A stretch of DNA of 64,000 nucleotides from an uncultured bacterium (GCA_905215965.1 CAJMSD010000010.1:1-64000), one strand, 5' to 3'. Positions 1-7,634 are shown, counted from the stretch's first letter. Numbers and translations are program-made. The notes: generated by a model from the letters alone, not told the origin.

Positions 1-135
1 CCATCAAAGGAAGAGCAGCGCCAAATCGGCACCTATTTCCGCAACCTTGACAACCTTATCACCCTTCATCAGCGTAATTCTTACGGTTTACATCTTCCGC
101 AAGGTTTATACCCATCGGCGATAGCTTGGTCGTAA
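1..135 (+). pseudogene. hsdS: type I restriction specificity subunit HsdS, truncated 3' end
   Basis: Frame 1 reads from the window edge and contains EEQRQIGTYFRNLDNLITLH, the conserved C-terminal helix region of HsdS, the subunit that sets DNA target specificity of type I restriction-modification enzymes. HsdS proteins normally continue after this motif with a lysine-rich helix. Here the similarity stops after codon 25 (about position 77) and the frame runs into unrelated sequence antisense to the next gene, ending at the TAA at 133-135. I infer a truncation or rearrangement junction. The 5' part lies outside the window, so whether a full restriction system exists cannot be seen. Confidence 0.6.
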
Positions 136-1364
136 TCGTTCGTGAAAGCCTTATTCGACTCTTTCATATCATCAACAGAAGAACAGCTCGCATAGTGTAT
201 CTTCTTTGAATTAGTATTCAGTACATAAGTTGTTCCGCTATCCTCAACAGGTGTGTTCTGCTCCTGCTGCGATGTCGTAGTTGTCGTTGTAACTGGCGGA
301 GTATATTCGGATGGATTAACATTAACCGAAATATTTGAGCCATCGGAAGTGAATACAATCGTTCCTTGCAAGTCAGTGCGGTAAACATCAATGTTTCTAT
401 CATCAAGACGCTTAAGTACATCATCGGTTGGGTGTCCGTAGGAATTATGAAGTCCGCAACTGATAACTGCATAGCTCGGCTCAACTTTTTTCAGAAAGTT
501 TGAAGAAGATGAACTGTCAGAGCCGTGATGTCCGACTTTAAGAACATCGCACTTGATGTTTGTCCATATTCCGTCCTCCTCCGACTTTTCTGCATCGCCT
601 GTGAACAAGAACTTATCATCGCCATAGGTCAGCTTGATTACAACAGAGTTGTTGTTCTGTTCGTCATAATCAATCTCCTTTGGAGCGACAACCTCAATAA
701 GAAGATTTGCTTCGTTGTAAATTACATCACCTGCCATAACATCGTGAACAGCAGCTCCGCTTTCATCAACAGCGTTTAGCATATTCTCGTAGATTGATGT
801 AGTAGCAACAGCAGATGTCATATAAAAGTTCCCAATGTTAAAACTGTCAAGAACAACAGGCAGACCGCCTATGTGGTCGCTGTGTGCGTGAGTTGCAACA
901 ACATAATCAATCGTGTCATAGCCCTGTGTGTAAATGTAAGTTACGACCTTATCAGCTTGGTCTGTTTCTCCTGCGTCAATGAGCATTGCTTCACCGTTAG
1001 GAAGTTCTATGAATGTGCTGTCCCCTTGGTCAACATCTATGAAATGAACTTTCATCTCGTCACTGAACTCTGTGATTTCAACATCTGGCTCGGTAGTTGT
1101 TGAAGCTGGAGTTGTAGTTGTAGTAGTTGCCGAGGTAGTGGTTGTCACAGCTTCTGTTGCGGAAGATGTTGTTTGTTCTGTGCTTTCAAGTATTTCTTGC
1201 GGTGTAGTGCTGCTCTCGGATTCTTCTATACTTGTGGCAATGCTTGTTTCAGATTTTGCATTTGAGATTGATACAGAATCTGTACTTGTATCAAGCTCAC
1301 AGCCTGAAAAAAGAAACGATGCCGATAGGAAAATAGCCAGTAAAGATATAGGTTTATGTTTCAT
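81..1364 (-). CDS. secreted metallo-beta-lactamase-fold lipoprotein, ComEC C-domain-like
   Basis: The protein is 427 aa with a lipoprotein signal peptide (lipobox FSGC, Cys22), a long Ser/Thr/Glu linker to about residue 95, then a metallo-beta-lactamase domain with the metal motif HAHSDH at residues 159-164 and a downstream GHHGS motif. This matches the ComEC/Rec2-type hydrolase family, whose ComEC members are proposed to act on DNA strands during uptake. The last 50 residues (start YVLNTNSKK, end KPCGRCKP) resemble the Ada-like Cys-rich domain attached to secreted nucleases. The ATG at 1364 is preceded by GGAGGT; longer starts lack a site. It is transcribed from the shared dyad promoter at 1397-1434. 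A secreted nuclease or phosphodiesterase role is inferred. Confidence 0.8.
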   Translation of the reverse strand: MKHKPISLLAIFLSASFLFSGCELDTSTDSVSISNAKSETSIATSIEESESSTTPQEILESTEQTTSSATEAVTTTTSATTTTTTPASTTTEPDVEITEFSDEMKVHFIDVDQGDSTFIELPNGEAMLIDAGETDQADKVVTYIYTQGYDTIDYVVATHAHSDHIGGLPVVLDSFNIGNFYMTSAVATTSIYENMLNAVDESGAAVHDVMAGDVIYNEANLLIEVVAPKEIDYDEQNNNSVVIKLTYGDDKFLFTGDAEKSEEDGIWTNIKCDVLKVGHHGSDSSSSSNFLKKVEPSYAVISCGLHNSYGHPTDDVLKRLDDRNIDVYRTDLQGTIVFTSDGSNISVNVNPSEYTPPVTTTTTTSQQEQNTPVEDSGTTYVLNTNSKKIHYASCSSVDDMKESNKAFTNDYDQAIADGYKPCGRCKP

Positions 1365-1396
1365 AAGAGTACCTCCGAATTGTAGTTTATATCTTA

Positions 1397-1434
1397 ATTG
1401 TAGCAAAGTCGTTGTATCATTTTCGGGACAACGA
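1397..1434 (-). promoter_or_regulatory. regulon dyad and promoter, copy 1
   Basis: On the minus strand the dyad TCGTTGT-N12-ACAACGA (1409-1434) contains the core TTGTCCCGAAAATGATACA. The -10 TACAAT (1397-1402) is preceded by TGC, an extended -10. The distance from TTGTCC to the -10 is 23 bp, the same as in copies 2 and 3. It drives the metallo-beta-lactamase-fold lipoprotein gene. The dyad lies over the -35 and spacer region, which suits a repressor operator. Confidence 0.75.
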
Positions 1435-1593
1435 AATATAAAATTTCAGCCAAAACTACTTTTGCTTTGTAGCTTTGGCTTTTTTAATTTCATTCGATTT
1501 TTCAAAAAGTGAGCAAATGTCTTATTTTAAAGGAATTTGCTATAAAAATTATAACATTGTCTTACAAGTAAGTCAAGTGCTTTTCTTGTGATA

Positions 1594-1622
1594 CTGATAA
1601 AATTGTCCGAAAGAGATATAAT
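1594..1622 (+). promoter_or_regulatory. promoter of XRE gene with degenerate regulon box
   Basis: CTGATA (1594-1599) and TATAAT (1617-1622) are separated by 17 bp. Between them TTGTCCGAAAGAGATATA resembles the shared regulon core (TTGTCCCGAAAATGATACA) with one base missing, but without the dyad arms. It could be an autoregulatory site; this is inference from similarity only. Confidence 0.5.
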
Positions 1623-1653
1623 AAAATCAGAAGATTTTTATGGAGGACAGCTT

Positions 1654-1932
1654 ATGAGAAAAGAAGTTTCTTTCAAAAATCGTGATAGATTTATTCAGTT
1701 GGGTATTGCGATTTCCTCGCTTAGAAAAGTGCGTGGTATGTCACAAGAGAAGCTTGCAGAGAAGGCAGGCATAAGTCGTTCTTTGCTTAGTGTAATTGAA
1801 GCACCTAATACCGCCAACAGCTTTTCTCTTGAAGTGCTGTACGACATTGCCGACGCATTGGAGGTTACTCCCGCAGACCTGATTAACGCTTCACTATTCT
1901 CAGATAACATCATCAATAAAAAGCACGATTAA
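1654..1932 (+). CDS. XRE-family helix-turn-helix regulator
   Basis: This 92-aa protein is almost entirely one Cro/C1-type HTH domain. Residues 20-75 include the helix pair around GMSQEKLAEKAGISRSLLSV and a typical end segment ALEVTPADLI. There is no C-terminal effector domain, so it probably acts as a small dimeric repressor. The ATG at 1654 has GGAGGA upstream, while the longer frame start lacks a site. It is transcribed away from the lipoprotein gene. It is a candidate for the protein that binds the shared dyad, because its own promoter holds a degenerate copy; the WYL and second XRE proteins are alternatives. Confidence 0.85.
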   Translation: MRKEVSFKNRDRFIQLGIAISSLRKVRGMSQEKLAEKAGISRSLLSVIEAPNTANSFSLEVLYDIADALEVTPADLINASLFSDNIINKKHD

Positions 1933-1940
1933 AAAGTAAA

Positions 1941-1985
1941 ACGACAGACTTTGTAGAATTTCTACATCGTCTGTCGTTCTTTTTT
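1941..1985 (+). terminator. strong intrinsic terminator between convergent genes
   Basis: ACGACAGAC at 1941 pairs with GTCTGTCGT ending at 1977, with an inner TGTAGAA/TTCTACA stem, followed by a T run to 1985. It serves the XRE gene. An A-rich stretch on the other side suggests it also works for the relaxase gene. Confidence 0.85.
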
Positions 1986-3339
1986 ATTCCAATTCTCCCA
2001 TTCGTTTCTTTGAACGTTCCTGTTCCTGTGCTTTATCTCTGCCTAAAATCATATCAACATTTTTCATCGTTGCTTGTAACTCGGAAAGTTCTGATTTTTC
2101 AGAATAGTAGCTCTCGTAGAGCTTGTCTTTCTCGGCAAGCAAAGCCTTTTGTTCGGCTCTCAAATCCTTGATTAACGGAGCTTTCCCACCGTTAAATCTT
2201 TTCTTGAGATACATCTCGGCAGCACCCAAAATAATCAAATCCGCTTCGTGTTCCTTGCGATAACGCTCCTTGAAAACAACGGTTTCAAGTTTATCGGCAA
2301 TCGGTTTGGTTTTACGATAGTTGTCAATGTTATGAATGTCCTCATCAATGGTTTTCAAGCGTTTTTCTATTTCCTTGATACGAGTTCGAGTGCTGTTGTA
2401 GTTCTCTCGTGTTGCTTCGGTTTTTTCGGAAAGTTTATCGTAGTCAAGGAGATTATGCTCCGTCAGGAAGTTCAGAGTATTTGCCATAGTCCTGATGTTT
2501 TGAACGGTTGCCCATTGTCTGTATGCTTCAGGATTTTTCTGTCGCTCCTTCATCGCATTTTCAATGTCAATGATAAGTGAAACTCTCTGTGAGCTTTCAA
2601 TTTCAATACGCTTTCCGCCAGCAATTCTGTTGCGTATTTGTTCTTCCGTGTAGTCAGCTCCGAGAGTTTTGGAACGGGTAAAGCGTTCCTGTCCTTCAGC
2701 TCGGAACGAAATATATTTGCCCGATTTTATTTCGTACTTTTCTCTTTGCATAAGCAAAAGAAACTCATCCCAATCTCTCGCCTTGATGATACAGCGGTCA
2801 ATATTCTGACGAAGCAAAGATTTCCAACTCTGCCCCTTCTTGTCGAGCGAATGTTCATAATGGGACTTGCCCTTATCCTTTGGTTCGACAACAACAGACA
2901 ATCCATATTCCTTGCAAAGCATATCACTTGTCCGTCGAATAAAGTAATAACTGTTAGGACTGCTGTTGTATTTTCCGAAGTCTTTGAAGCTTACAGAATT
3001 TGCGATGATGTGATTATGAACATTGCCCCTATCAATGTGAGTGGCAATGACATATTGAAATCTTCCCTTGAAAACTTTATCGGCAAGTTCAATTCCAATC
3101 TTGTGAGCTGTTTCATAATCTACTTCGCCCGGCGAGAAAGATTGTATCATATGAAACGCAAGGTATCCGTCCTTCTTATCGACTTTTTCTTTTGTTCTCA
3201 TAAATTGTTGATAAGCAGTTTCGGGAACACAGCCATAACTATCAACAAGCAAAGTACCGTCAGTTTTCTTCGGGTTCTGAATATAATTCAGAGCTTTGGT
3301 TAAGGTAGTTGTGATAGGATGGATTTTAGTAATTGCCAT
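1984..3339 (-). CDS. relaxase, MOBP-type mobilization nuclease
   Basis: The 451-aa protein starts with a relaxase domain. A candidate catalytic tyrosine is Tyr19 in LNYIQNP, and the metal-binding histidine triad motif is HIDRGNVHNH at residues 101-110. Such enzymes nick oriT and stay covalently bound to the transferred strand. The C-terminal half (about 260-450) is charged and probably coiled-coil. AGGAGG precedes the ATG at 3339. The start overlaps the end of mobC by 40 bp, so the two are translationally linked. With no secretion genes in view, the element is mobilizable rather than self-conjugative. Confidence 0.92.
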   Translation of the reverse strand: MAITKIHPITTTLTKALNYIQNPKKTDGTLLVDSYGCVPETAYQQFMRTKEKVDKKDGYLAFHMIQSFSPGEVDYETAHKIGIELADKVFKGRFQYVIATHIDRGNVHNHIIANSVSFKDFGKYNSSPNSYYFIRRTSDMLCKEYGLSVVVEPKDKGKSHYEHSLDKKGQSWKSLLRQNIDRCIIKARDWDEFLLLMQREKYEIKSGKYISFRAEGQERFTRSKTLGADYTEEQIRNRIAGGKRIEIESSQRVSLIIDIENAMKERQKNPEAYRQWATVQNIRTMANTLNFLTEHNLLDYDKLSEKTEATRENYNSTRTRIKEIEKRLKTIDEDIHNIDNYRKTKPIADKLETVVFKERYRKEHEADLIILGAAEMYLKKRFNGGKAPLIKDLRAEQKALLAEKDKLYESYYSEKSELSELQATMKNVDMILGRDKAQEQERSKKRMGELE

Positions 3340-3629
3340 ATTTCCTCCTGCTTTTGTTTGAGCTGTCGCATATCCTCCGCATAAATATTGTCCGTAGAAT
3401 TTATGCGTTTTGCAATCTGATTTATGTTCTTGCTTACTCCGTGTATATCTTCGAGAGCTTTATCAAAACAGCTCATATCAACATTAAGCAGATAGCCGTC
3501 AAGTGCTAATTTACGGAGAAAAGTAGACATATTTTTTAGCCCTATTAGTTCCATTCTTTTATGTATTGCTGCTTTTTCATCGGCAGTTACAAAAAATCTT
3601 AAAAGGACATCTCTTGTTCTTTTTCCCAT
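3300..3629 (-). CDS. mobC: MobC-like relaxosome accessory protein
   Basis: This 109-aa protein has an N-terminal basic region and ribbon-helix-helix-like start (KRTRDVLLRFFVTADEKAAI), then the pattern NMSTFLRKLALDGYLL typical of the bacterial mobilization protein MobC family. MobC binds oriT and helps the relaxase open the DNA. GGGAGG lies just upstream of the ATG at 3629; the track's earlier start would extend into the oriT region without a site. Its position directly before the relaxase and after the oriT-like repeats is the standard mobilization layout. Confidence 0.88.
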   Translation of the reverse strand: MGKRTRDVLLRFFVTADEKAAIHKRMELIGLKNMSTFLRKLALDGYLLNVDMSCFDKALEDIHGVSKNINQIAKRINSTDNIYAEDMRQLKQKQEEIWQLLKSILSQLP

Positions 3630-3699
3630 AGTATATCCTCCCTGCAAATGAGAATTTGGTTGCATAAATCTGCGGCAGTATTGTCGCATTCAAAAGGGT

Positions 3700-3759
3700 C
3701 TGGGAATTCCCAGCAAGCAAATTTCGGATGATTTTCTCGCAGAGAAAACGAGCGAAATT
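3700..3759 (-). other. candidate oriT with inverted repeats
   Basis: Upstream of mobC there is a perfect 14-bp palindrome CTGGGAATTCCCAG (3700-3713), followed by a nested inverted repeat: AATTTCG (3720-3726) with CGAAATT (3753-3759), and inside it TTTTCTC (3732-3738) with GAGAAAA (3742-3748). Inverted repeats beside mobC-relaxase genes are the usual recognition structures of oriT. The nick site was not identified. Confidence 0.55.
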
Positions 3760-3867
3760 CTGATTTGTGACGATTGACTTTTTTCTTGAAAAAGCAGAGT
3801 GTAGCCACAAATCATATGCTTGCTGTCAACTCCCCGCACCGCAGTGCTTGAACAACTTTTTCAAAGA

Positions 3868-3894
3868 CCGTTCCTTTTTTGAACGGCTTTTTCT
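3868..3894. terminator. hairpin between oriT region and regulator gene
   Basis: CCGTTC (3868-3873) pairs with GAACGG (3881-3886) around a T-rich loop, followed by CTTTTTCT on the plus strand. It lies just past the stop of the minus-strand gene at 3899 and may terminate it, although the T run is better on the plus strand. Confidence 0.4.
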
Positions 3895-3898
3895 AAGA

Positions 3899-4405
3899 TT
3901 AGCTGAACTTTTCGACGAGCTTGCTCTCAGAAAAATCTTTGTTTTCGCCTTTCAAAATTGCAATAAGGTGGTAGTAATAACACAGATGAGCTTTTTTCAA
4001 AAGACGATAGTAAGTTGAACGTGATATTTCAAGGATACGCATTACATCATCACTATCAAAGTCAACATTATTGAAGTAAAGCATATCAAGAATTTTAAAG
4101 TACGTCGCTCCGTCATCAGGATAACACTGAACCAAATGACGAACATCTTCCAACATTTTTGTGAGCTGTAAATCAGTGTAGCACACGAACACTTTATCAT
4201 AAAAACGTTGTTCGTCTTTTTTTGTTTCAAAAGGAACAAGACCTTCTACAATATCTAATAACTGTTTACGACTTGTCGTGTATAATTCGTTTTCAAGATA
4301 CACCAACTTGTTGTTCACGATATGGTTGATAATTCGGTAAAGTTTAAGCACAGACTTGACAGTTTTCTCTTTTTCTTTATCACTAATTTTCACAATCTCA
4401 ATCAT
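3899..4405 (-). CDS. putative DNA-binding protein with C-terminal HTH, unknown family
   Basis: I do not recognise this 168-aa protein. It is mostly helical, and residues 128-150 (core MRILEISRSTYYRLLKKAH) look like the helix-turn-helix of sigma factors or transposase-type regulators. GGAGG precedes the ATG at 4405. It is divergent from the second XRE gene across an intergenic stretch with two inverted-repeat operators, so the two are probably co-controlled. It sits between the mobilization genes and the regulator, a place where mobile elements often keep a copy-number or transfer regulator. A DNA-binding role is inferred from the HTH only. Confidence 0.6.
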   Translation of the reverse strand: MIEIVKISDKEKEKTVKSVLKLYRIINHIVNNKLVYLENELYTTSRKQLLDIVEGLVPFETKKDEQRFYDKVFVCYTDLQLTKMLEDVRHLVQCYPDDGATYFKILDMLYFNNVDFDSDDVMRILEISRSTYYRLLKKAHLCYYYHLIAILKGENKDFSESKLVEKFS

Positions 4406-4454
4406 TAGTTTCCTCCATTCAATTTTAAATGTCCGTATTTTTTTAAAAAACCTA

Positions 4455-4495
4455 TTGACAAAATGTTCGTGTTAAGTTATAATAAAAGACGAACA
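4455..4495 (+). promoter_or_regulatory. promoter with overlapping inverted-repeat operator
   Basis: TTGACA (4455-4460) and TATAAT (4478-4483) are 17 bp apart. TGTTCGT (4464-4470) and ACGAACA (4489-4495) form a perfect 7-bp inverted repeat enclosing the -10. It drives the XRE gene at 4594 and probably allows autorepression. Confidence 0.75.
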
Positions 4496-4555
4496 AAACC
4501 ACAACTACATTATACTTGCTAAACAGTCGAATGTCAATAGGAATTTCAAAATTTT

Positions 4556-4572
4556 GTTCGCATAATGCGAAC
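4556..4572 (+). promoter_or_regulatory. second GTTCG-type operator palindrome
   Basis: GTTCGCATAATGCGAAC is a perfect inverted repeat with a one-base centre, 22 bp before the XRE start codon. It uses the same GTTCG half-site as the repeat over the upstream promoter. A further CGAAC follows at about 4579. Confidence 0.65.
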
Positions 4573-4593
4573 GCTACCGAACGGAGGATATAT

Positions 4594-5031
4594 ATGGAAC
4601 TTAAAGACAGGATTGCTGGTATCAGAAAATTTAAAGGCTTAACACAGGCAGAGCTTGCAGAAAAAATCGGAATGACAACTCGTGCTGTGCAAAACTATGA
4701 GTCTGGAAACAGAATTCCAAAGGCAGCCATTCTTGAAAAGATAGCTGAAGCTCTTGGAGTAACAGTAGACGAACTTGCTTCGGAAGATGACAAGTTTATT
4801 ATTGAGGCAACCGAACAGTACGGCTCACGAGGTAAGGCTGACGCAAAACGAGTAATAGAACAGGCAAGTGCTCTCTTTGCGGGTGGAGATATTACCGAAG
4901 AAGATAAGACTTATGTAATGGAAGCACTTCAAGAAGCGTATTGGAGAGCAAAGATAAAGAACAAAAGGCACATTCCCAAGAAGTATCGTAAGGACAATTC
5001 CGACGAAACAGAAAAAAATTCTGATAACTAA
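4594..5031 (+). CDS. XRE-family regulator with C-terminal extension, ImmR-like
   Basis: This 145-aa protein has a Cro/C1-type HTH in residues 5-60 (FKGLTQAELAEKIGMTTRAV and following) and an extra helical C-terminal half ending in a lysine/asparagine-rich tail. Regulators of this size placed directly before an ImmA/IrrE peptidase are typically ImmR-like phage or element repressors that are inactivated by cleavage; that is family knowledge applied by position. The ATG at 4594 has CGGAGG upstream. Two GTTCG inverted repeats upstream suggest autoregulation. The stop codon is followed within 2 bp by the next regulon dyad, so the peptidase gene has its own promoter. Confidence 0.85.
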   Translation: MELKDRIAGIRKFKGLTQAELAEKIGMTTRAVQNYESGNRIPKAAILEKIAEALGVTVDELASEDDKFIIEATEQYGSRGKADAKRVIEQASALFAGGDITEEDKTYVMEALQEAYWRAKIKNKRHIPKKYRKDNSDETEKNSDN

Positions 5032-5033
5032 GG

Positions 5034-5071
5034 TCGTTGTCCCGAAAATGATACACCTATTGTGATATAAT
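5034..5071 (+). promoter_or_regulatory. regulon dyad and promoter, copy 2
   Basis: TCGTTGT (5034-5040) is followed by the conserved core to TGATACA. The right arm is degenerate here (ACACCTA instead of ACAACGA). The -10 TATAAT (5066-5071) has an upstream TG and lies 23 bp after TTGTCC. It drives the ImmA-polymerase-YolD operon. Confidence 0.75.
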
Positions 5072-5119
5072 GTAGATAGAAGTATCAATTTGCCCACGCC
5101 CACGAAAGGTTGGTGAGAT

Positions 5120-5626
5120 ATGTTTACGACAGATATTTATAAGTTCGTTGAAAAGATAAAGAGAAGATATCGTACTTACAATCCGTATGAAATTGCTGAA
5201 ATATGTGGTGTAGATGTTGTCAGCAGAAAGCTCGGAACATTGAAAGGTATGTATACCGTTTCTAAAAACATACCTTGCATTTTCTTGAATGAAGAACTGG
5301 ACGAATATATGGAAAAAGTAGTTTTGTTTCACGAACTTGGACATCACTTTATGCACAGATACAATGCGGTTTCGACTTTTAAGGAACATACTCTCTATGA
5401 TATGTCCTCTAAAATGGAAATTGAAGCAAATACTTTCGCTGCAAACTTTATGATTAGTGATGAAGATATTGAACAGAATTCCTGTTACCAATACACAAGC
5501 GAGCAGCTTGCACGAGAGCTTTGCGTTCCTCACGAAATATTGCTCATTAAGTTGGGTGATATGAATTCACGGGGATACGATTTTAATTTATGTTTTACTC
5601 CAAGAAGTGATTTTCTCGGAAGATAA
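5120..5626 (+). CDS. ImmA/IrrE-family metallopeptidase
   Basis: This 168-aa protein carries the zinc motif HELGHH at residues 71-76 and a downstream acidic ligand region (MEIEANTFAANFM), the pattern of the ImmA/IrrE family. ImmA of ICEBs1 cleaves its repressor ImmR, and IrrE of Deinococcus cleaves DdrO after DNA damage. By analogy this enzyme would cleave a repressor of the element, the XRE proteins being the obvious candidates. It starts at ATG 5120 after a weak purine-rich site. It is the first gene of the operon from the copy 2 promoter, with the translesion polymerase 21 bp downstream. Confidence 0.9.
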   Translation: MFTTDIYKFVEKIKRRYRTYNPYEIAEICGVDVVSRKLGTLKGMYTVSKNIPCIFLNEELDEYMEKVVLFHELGHHFMHRYNAVSTFKEHTLYDMSSKMEIEANTFAANFMISDEDIEQNSCYQYTSEQLARELCVPHEILLIKLGDMNSRGYDFNLCFTPRSDFLGR

Positions 5627-5647
5627 AACAGAAAGGGGGGCGTGAAG

Positions 5648-7174
5648 ATGTCACGCACATATATTGCCATTGACCTTAAATCTTTCTACGCCTCCGTTGA
5701 GTGCAGAGAAAGAGGTCTTGACCCTCTTACAACAAATCTTGTTGTGGCTGATGAGAGCAGAACGGAGAAAACCATTTGTCTTGCTGTTTCTCCTTCACTT
5801 AAATCTTTTGGAATACCCGGCAGACCGAGATTGTTCGAGGTCGTACAGAAAATCAAAGAAGCAAACTCCAAAAGATTATATCAGTATCGCAAATCAATAC
5901 GAAACTATAAAGCAGAATTTTTAGGAAGCTCTCACTTTGAAGCTGACCTAAAAAATAATTTCTCTTTGTCAATAGATTACATTGTTGCTCCACCTCGTAT
6001 GGCATACTATATGGAATACAGCACACGCATATACGATGTGTATTTGAAGTATATCGCACCCGAAGATATACACGTCTATTCCATTGACGAGGTTTTTATG
6101 GACGTGACAAATTACCTTTCAACTTATAAGATGACCGCTCACGATTTGGCTATGACAATCATCAGAGATGTTCTGAATACGACGGGAATAACTGCTACGG
6201 CTGGTATTGGAACAAATCTCTATCTTTGTAAAATCGCAATGGATATTGTAGCAAAGAAAATGCCGCCTGACAAAGACGGCGTGAGAATTGCAGAGCTTGA
6301 TGAAATGTCTTATCGCCAACAGCTTTGGTCACATACTCCACTTACATCATTCTGGAGAGTCGGCAAAGGCTACGCAACTAAACTTGAAGCACACAATATG
6401 TTTACGATGGGCGATATTGCTGAAATGTCGCTTACTCAATGGGGCGAGGATTTACTCTACAAGTTGTTCGGCATAAATGCAGAATTACTTATCGACCACG
6501 CTTGGGGTTGGGAGCCTTGCACTATGCAGGATATAAAGTCATATCGTCCCGAAACAAATAGTTTAAGCTCAGGACAAGTTCTGCAAGAACCATATCCTTA
6601 CGAGAAAGCAAAGCTCGTTACAATGGAAATGGCTGACTTGCTTGCTCTTGACTTAGTTGAAAAGAAACTTGTTACAGACCAAATCGTATTAACGATTATG
6701 TATGACATAGAAAATCTGAAAAATCCCGAAATAAGCCGTAAGTATCACGGAGAAATATCTACGGACTCCTACGGAAGAAAAGTTCCGAAGAACGCTCACG
6801 GAACGATAAATCTTGAACGACAGACTTCATCGACAAAGCTAATACTTGAAGCGTTATCCACACTGTATGAGCGAATTGTCAATCCTGATTTACTCGTCAG
6901 AAAAATCAATGTGGTTGTTAATCATCTTGTCGATGAGAACAGCGTAAGCATAAAGGAAGAATTTGCTCAGCTTGATTTCTTTACCGATTATGCTGCTGTT
7001 CAGGAGCAGAATGAGCGTAAAGAAAAGGAACTCGAAAAAGAAAAGCATATACAAAACGCTATGCTTGATATTAAGAAGAAATTCGGAAAGAACGCCATTC
7101 TGAAAGGTATGAACTTATCGGAAGGTGCAACATCAAAAGACCGTAACGCACAGATTGGCGGTCATAAGGCTTGA
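5648..7174 (+). CDS. Y-family translesion DNA polymerase, UmuC/UvrX-like
   Basis: The 508-aa protein has the Y-family palm motifs DLKSFYASVE (residues 9-18) and SIDE (145-148), followed by TAGIGTNLYLCKIAMD, the fingers/thumb region with helix-hairpin-helix, and a little-finger domain in the last third. It would copy past damaged bases at the cost of mutation. The annotated GTG at 5642 is less likely than ATG 5648, which lies 8 bp after a GGGGGG site. The downstream YolD-like gene overlaps or abuts its stop, a pairing seen in Bacillus (UvrX/YolD). Control by the dyad promoter suggests induction under stress, perhaps through ImmA. Confidence 0.93.
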   Translation: MSRTYIAIDLKSFYASVECRERGLDPLTTNLVVADESRTEKTICLAVSPSLKSFGIPGRPRLFEVVQKIKEANSKRLYQYRKSIRNYKAEFLGSSHFEADLKNNFSLSIDYIVAPPRMAYYMEYSTRIYDVYLKYIAPEDIHVYSIDEVFMDVTNYLSTYKMTAHDLAMTIIRDVLNTTGITATAGIGTNLYLCKIAMDIVAKKMPPDKDGVRIAELDEMSYRQQLWSHTPLTSFWRVGKGYATKLEAHNMFTMGDIAEMSLTQWGEDLLYKLFGINAELLIDHAWGWEPCTMQDIKSYRPETNSLSSGQVLQEPYPYEKAKLVTMEMADLLALDLVEKKLVTDQIVLTIMYDIENLKNPEISRKYHGEISTDSYGRKVPKNAHGTINLERQTSSTKLILEALSTLYERIVNPDLLVRKINVVVNHLVDENSVSIKEEFAQLDFFTDYAAVQEQNERKEKELEKEKHIQNAMLDIKKKFGKNAILKGMNLSEGATSKDRNAQIGGHKA

Positions 7175-7176
7175 AT

Positions 7177-7596
7177 ATGAAAGATTACAGTAAAATCATA
7201 AGTCTCCCACATCATCAATCAGCCACTCGCAAGCGAATGTCAAACTATGACAGAGCTGCACAGTTCGCTCCTTTTGCGGCTCTCACGGGTCACGATGAAG
7301 CCATAAAGGAAACCGCAAGGCTTACAGATGATTGTATAGAAATGGGAGAAGATAGGCTCGGTGAGCTGTCAGCAAAAATACAGTTGCTAATTGACAAGCT
7401 CTCTGAACAGCCTGAAATAACAGTAGTGTACTTTGTTCCCGATGAAAGAAAGTCAGGCGGTTCTTATGCCGAGAAAACGGGAATTGTCAGAATAATTGAC
7501 GAGTACGAACGTAAGCTCGTGTTCTATGATGGTGATAAAATTCTCATAGACCGAGTGATGGATTTCAAGGGAGAAATTTTTTCTCAACTTGAATAG
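7177..7596 (+). CDS. YolD-like protein partnered with the Y-family polymerase
   Basis: This 139-aa protein contains the signature YDRAAQFAPFAALTGHDEAI near the N-terminus and a YolD-like domain at the C-terminus with the pattern GIVRIIDEYERKLVFYDG. YolD-like proteins are nearly always encoded next to Y-family polymerases and are suspected accessory subunits like UmuD, but their biochemistry is unsettled. The start is either ATG 7177 or the TTG at 7171 that overlaps the polymerase stop (TTGA); no clear site is present, so translation is probably coupled. The stop lies 1 bp before the third regulon dyad. Confidence 0.88.
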   Translation: MKDYSKIISLPHHQSATRKRMSNYDRAAQFAPFAALTGHDEAIKETARLTDDCIEMGEDRLGELSAKIQLLIDKLSEQPEITVVYFVPDERKSGGSYAEKTGIVRIIDEYERKLVFYDGDKILIDRVMDFKGEIFSQLE

Positions 7597-7634
7597 TCGT
7601 TGTCCCGAAAATGATACAACGAGTATGTTATAAT
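7597..7634 (+). promoter_or_regulatory. regulon dyad and promoter, copy 3
   Basis: The perfect dyad TCGTTGT-N12-ACAACGA spans 7597-7622 and the extended -10 TGTTATAAT ends at 7634. TTGTCC to -10 spacing is again 23 bp. It drives the HIRAN-HD-WYL operon. Confidence 0.75.

Noticed and set aside
1072..1512. 146-aa plus-strand frame rich in Val and Ser
   Set aside because: It is the antisense shadow of the Thr/Ser linker of the lipoprotein gene.
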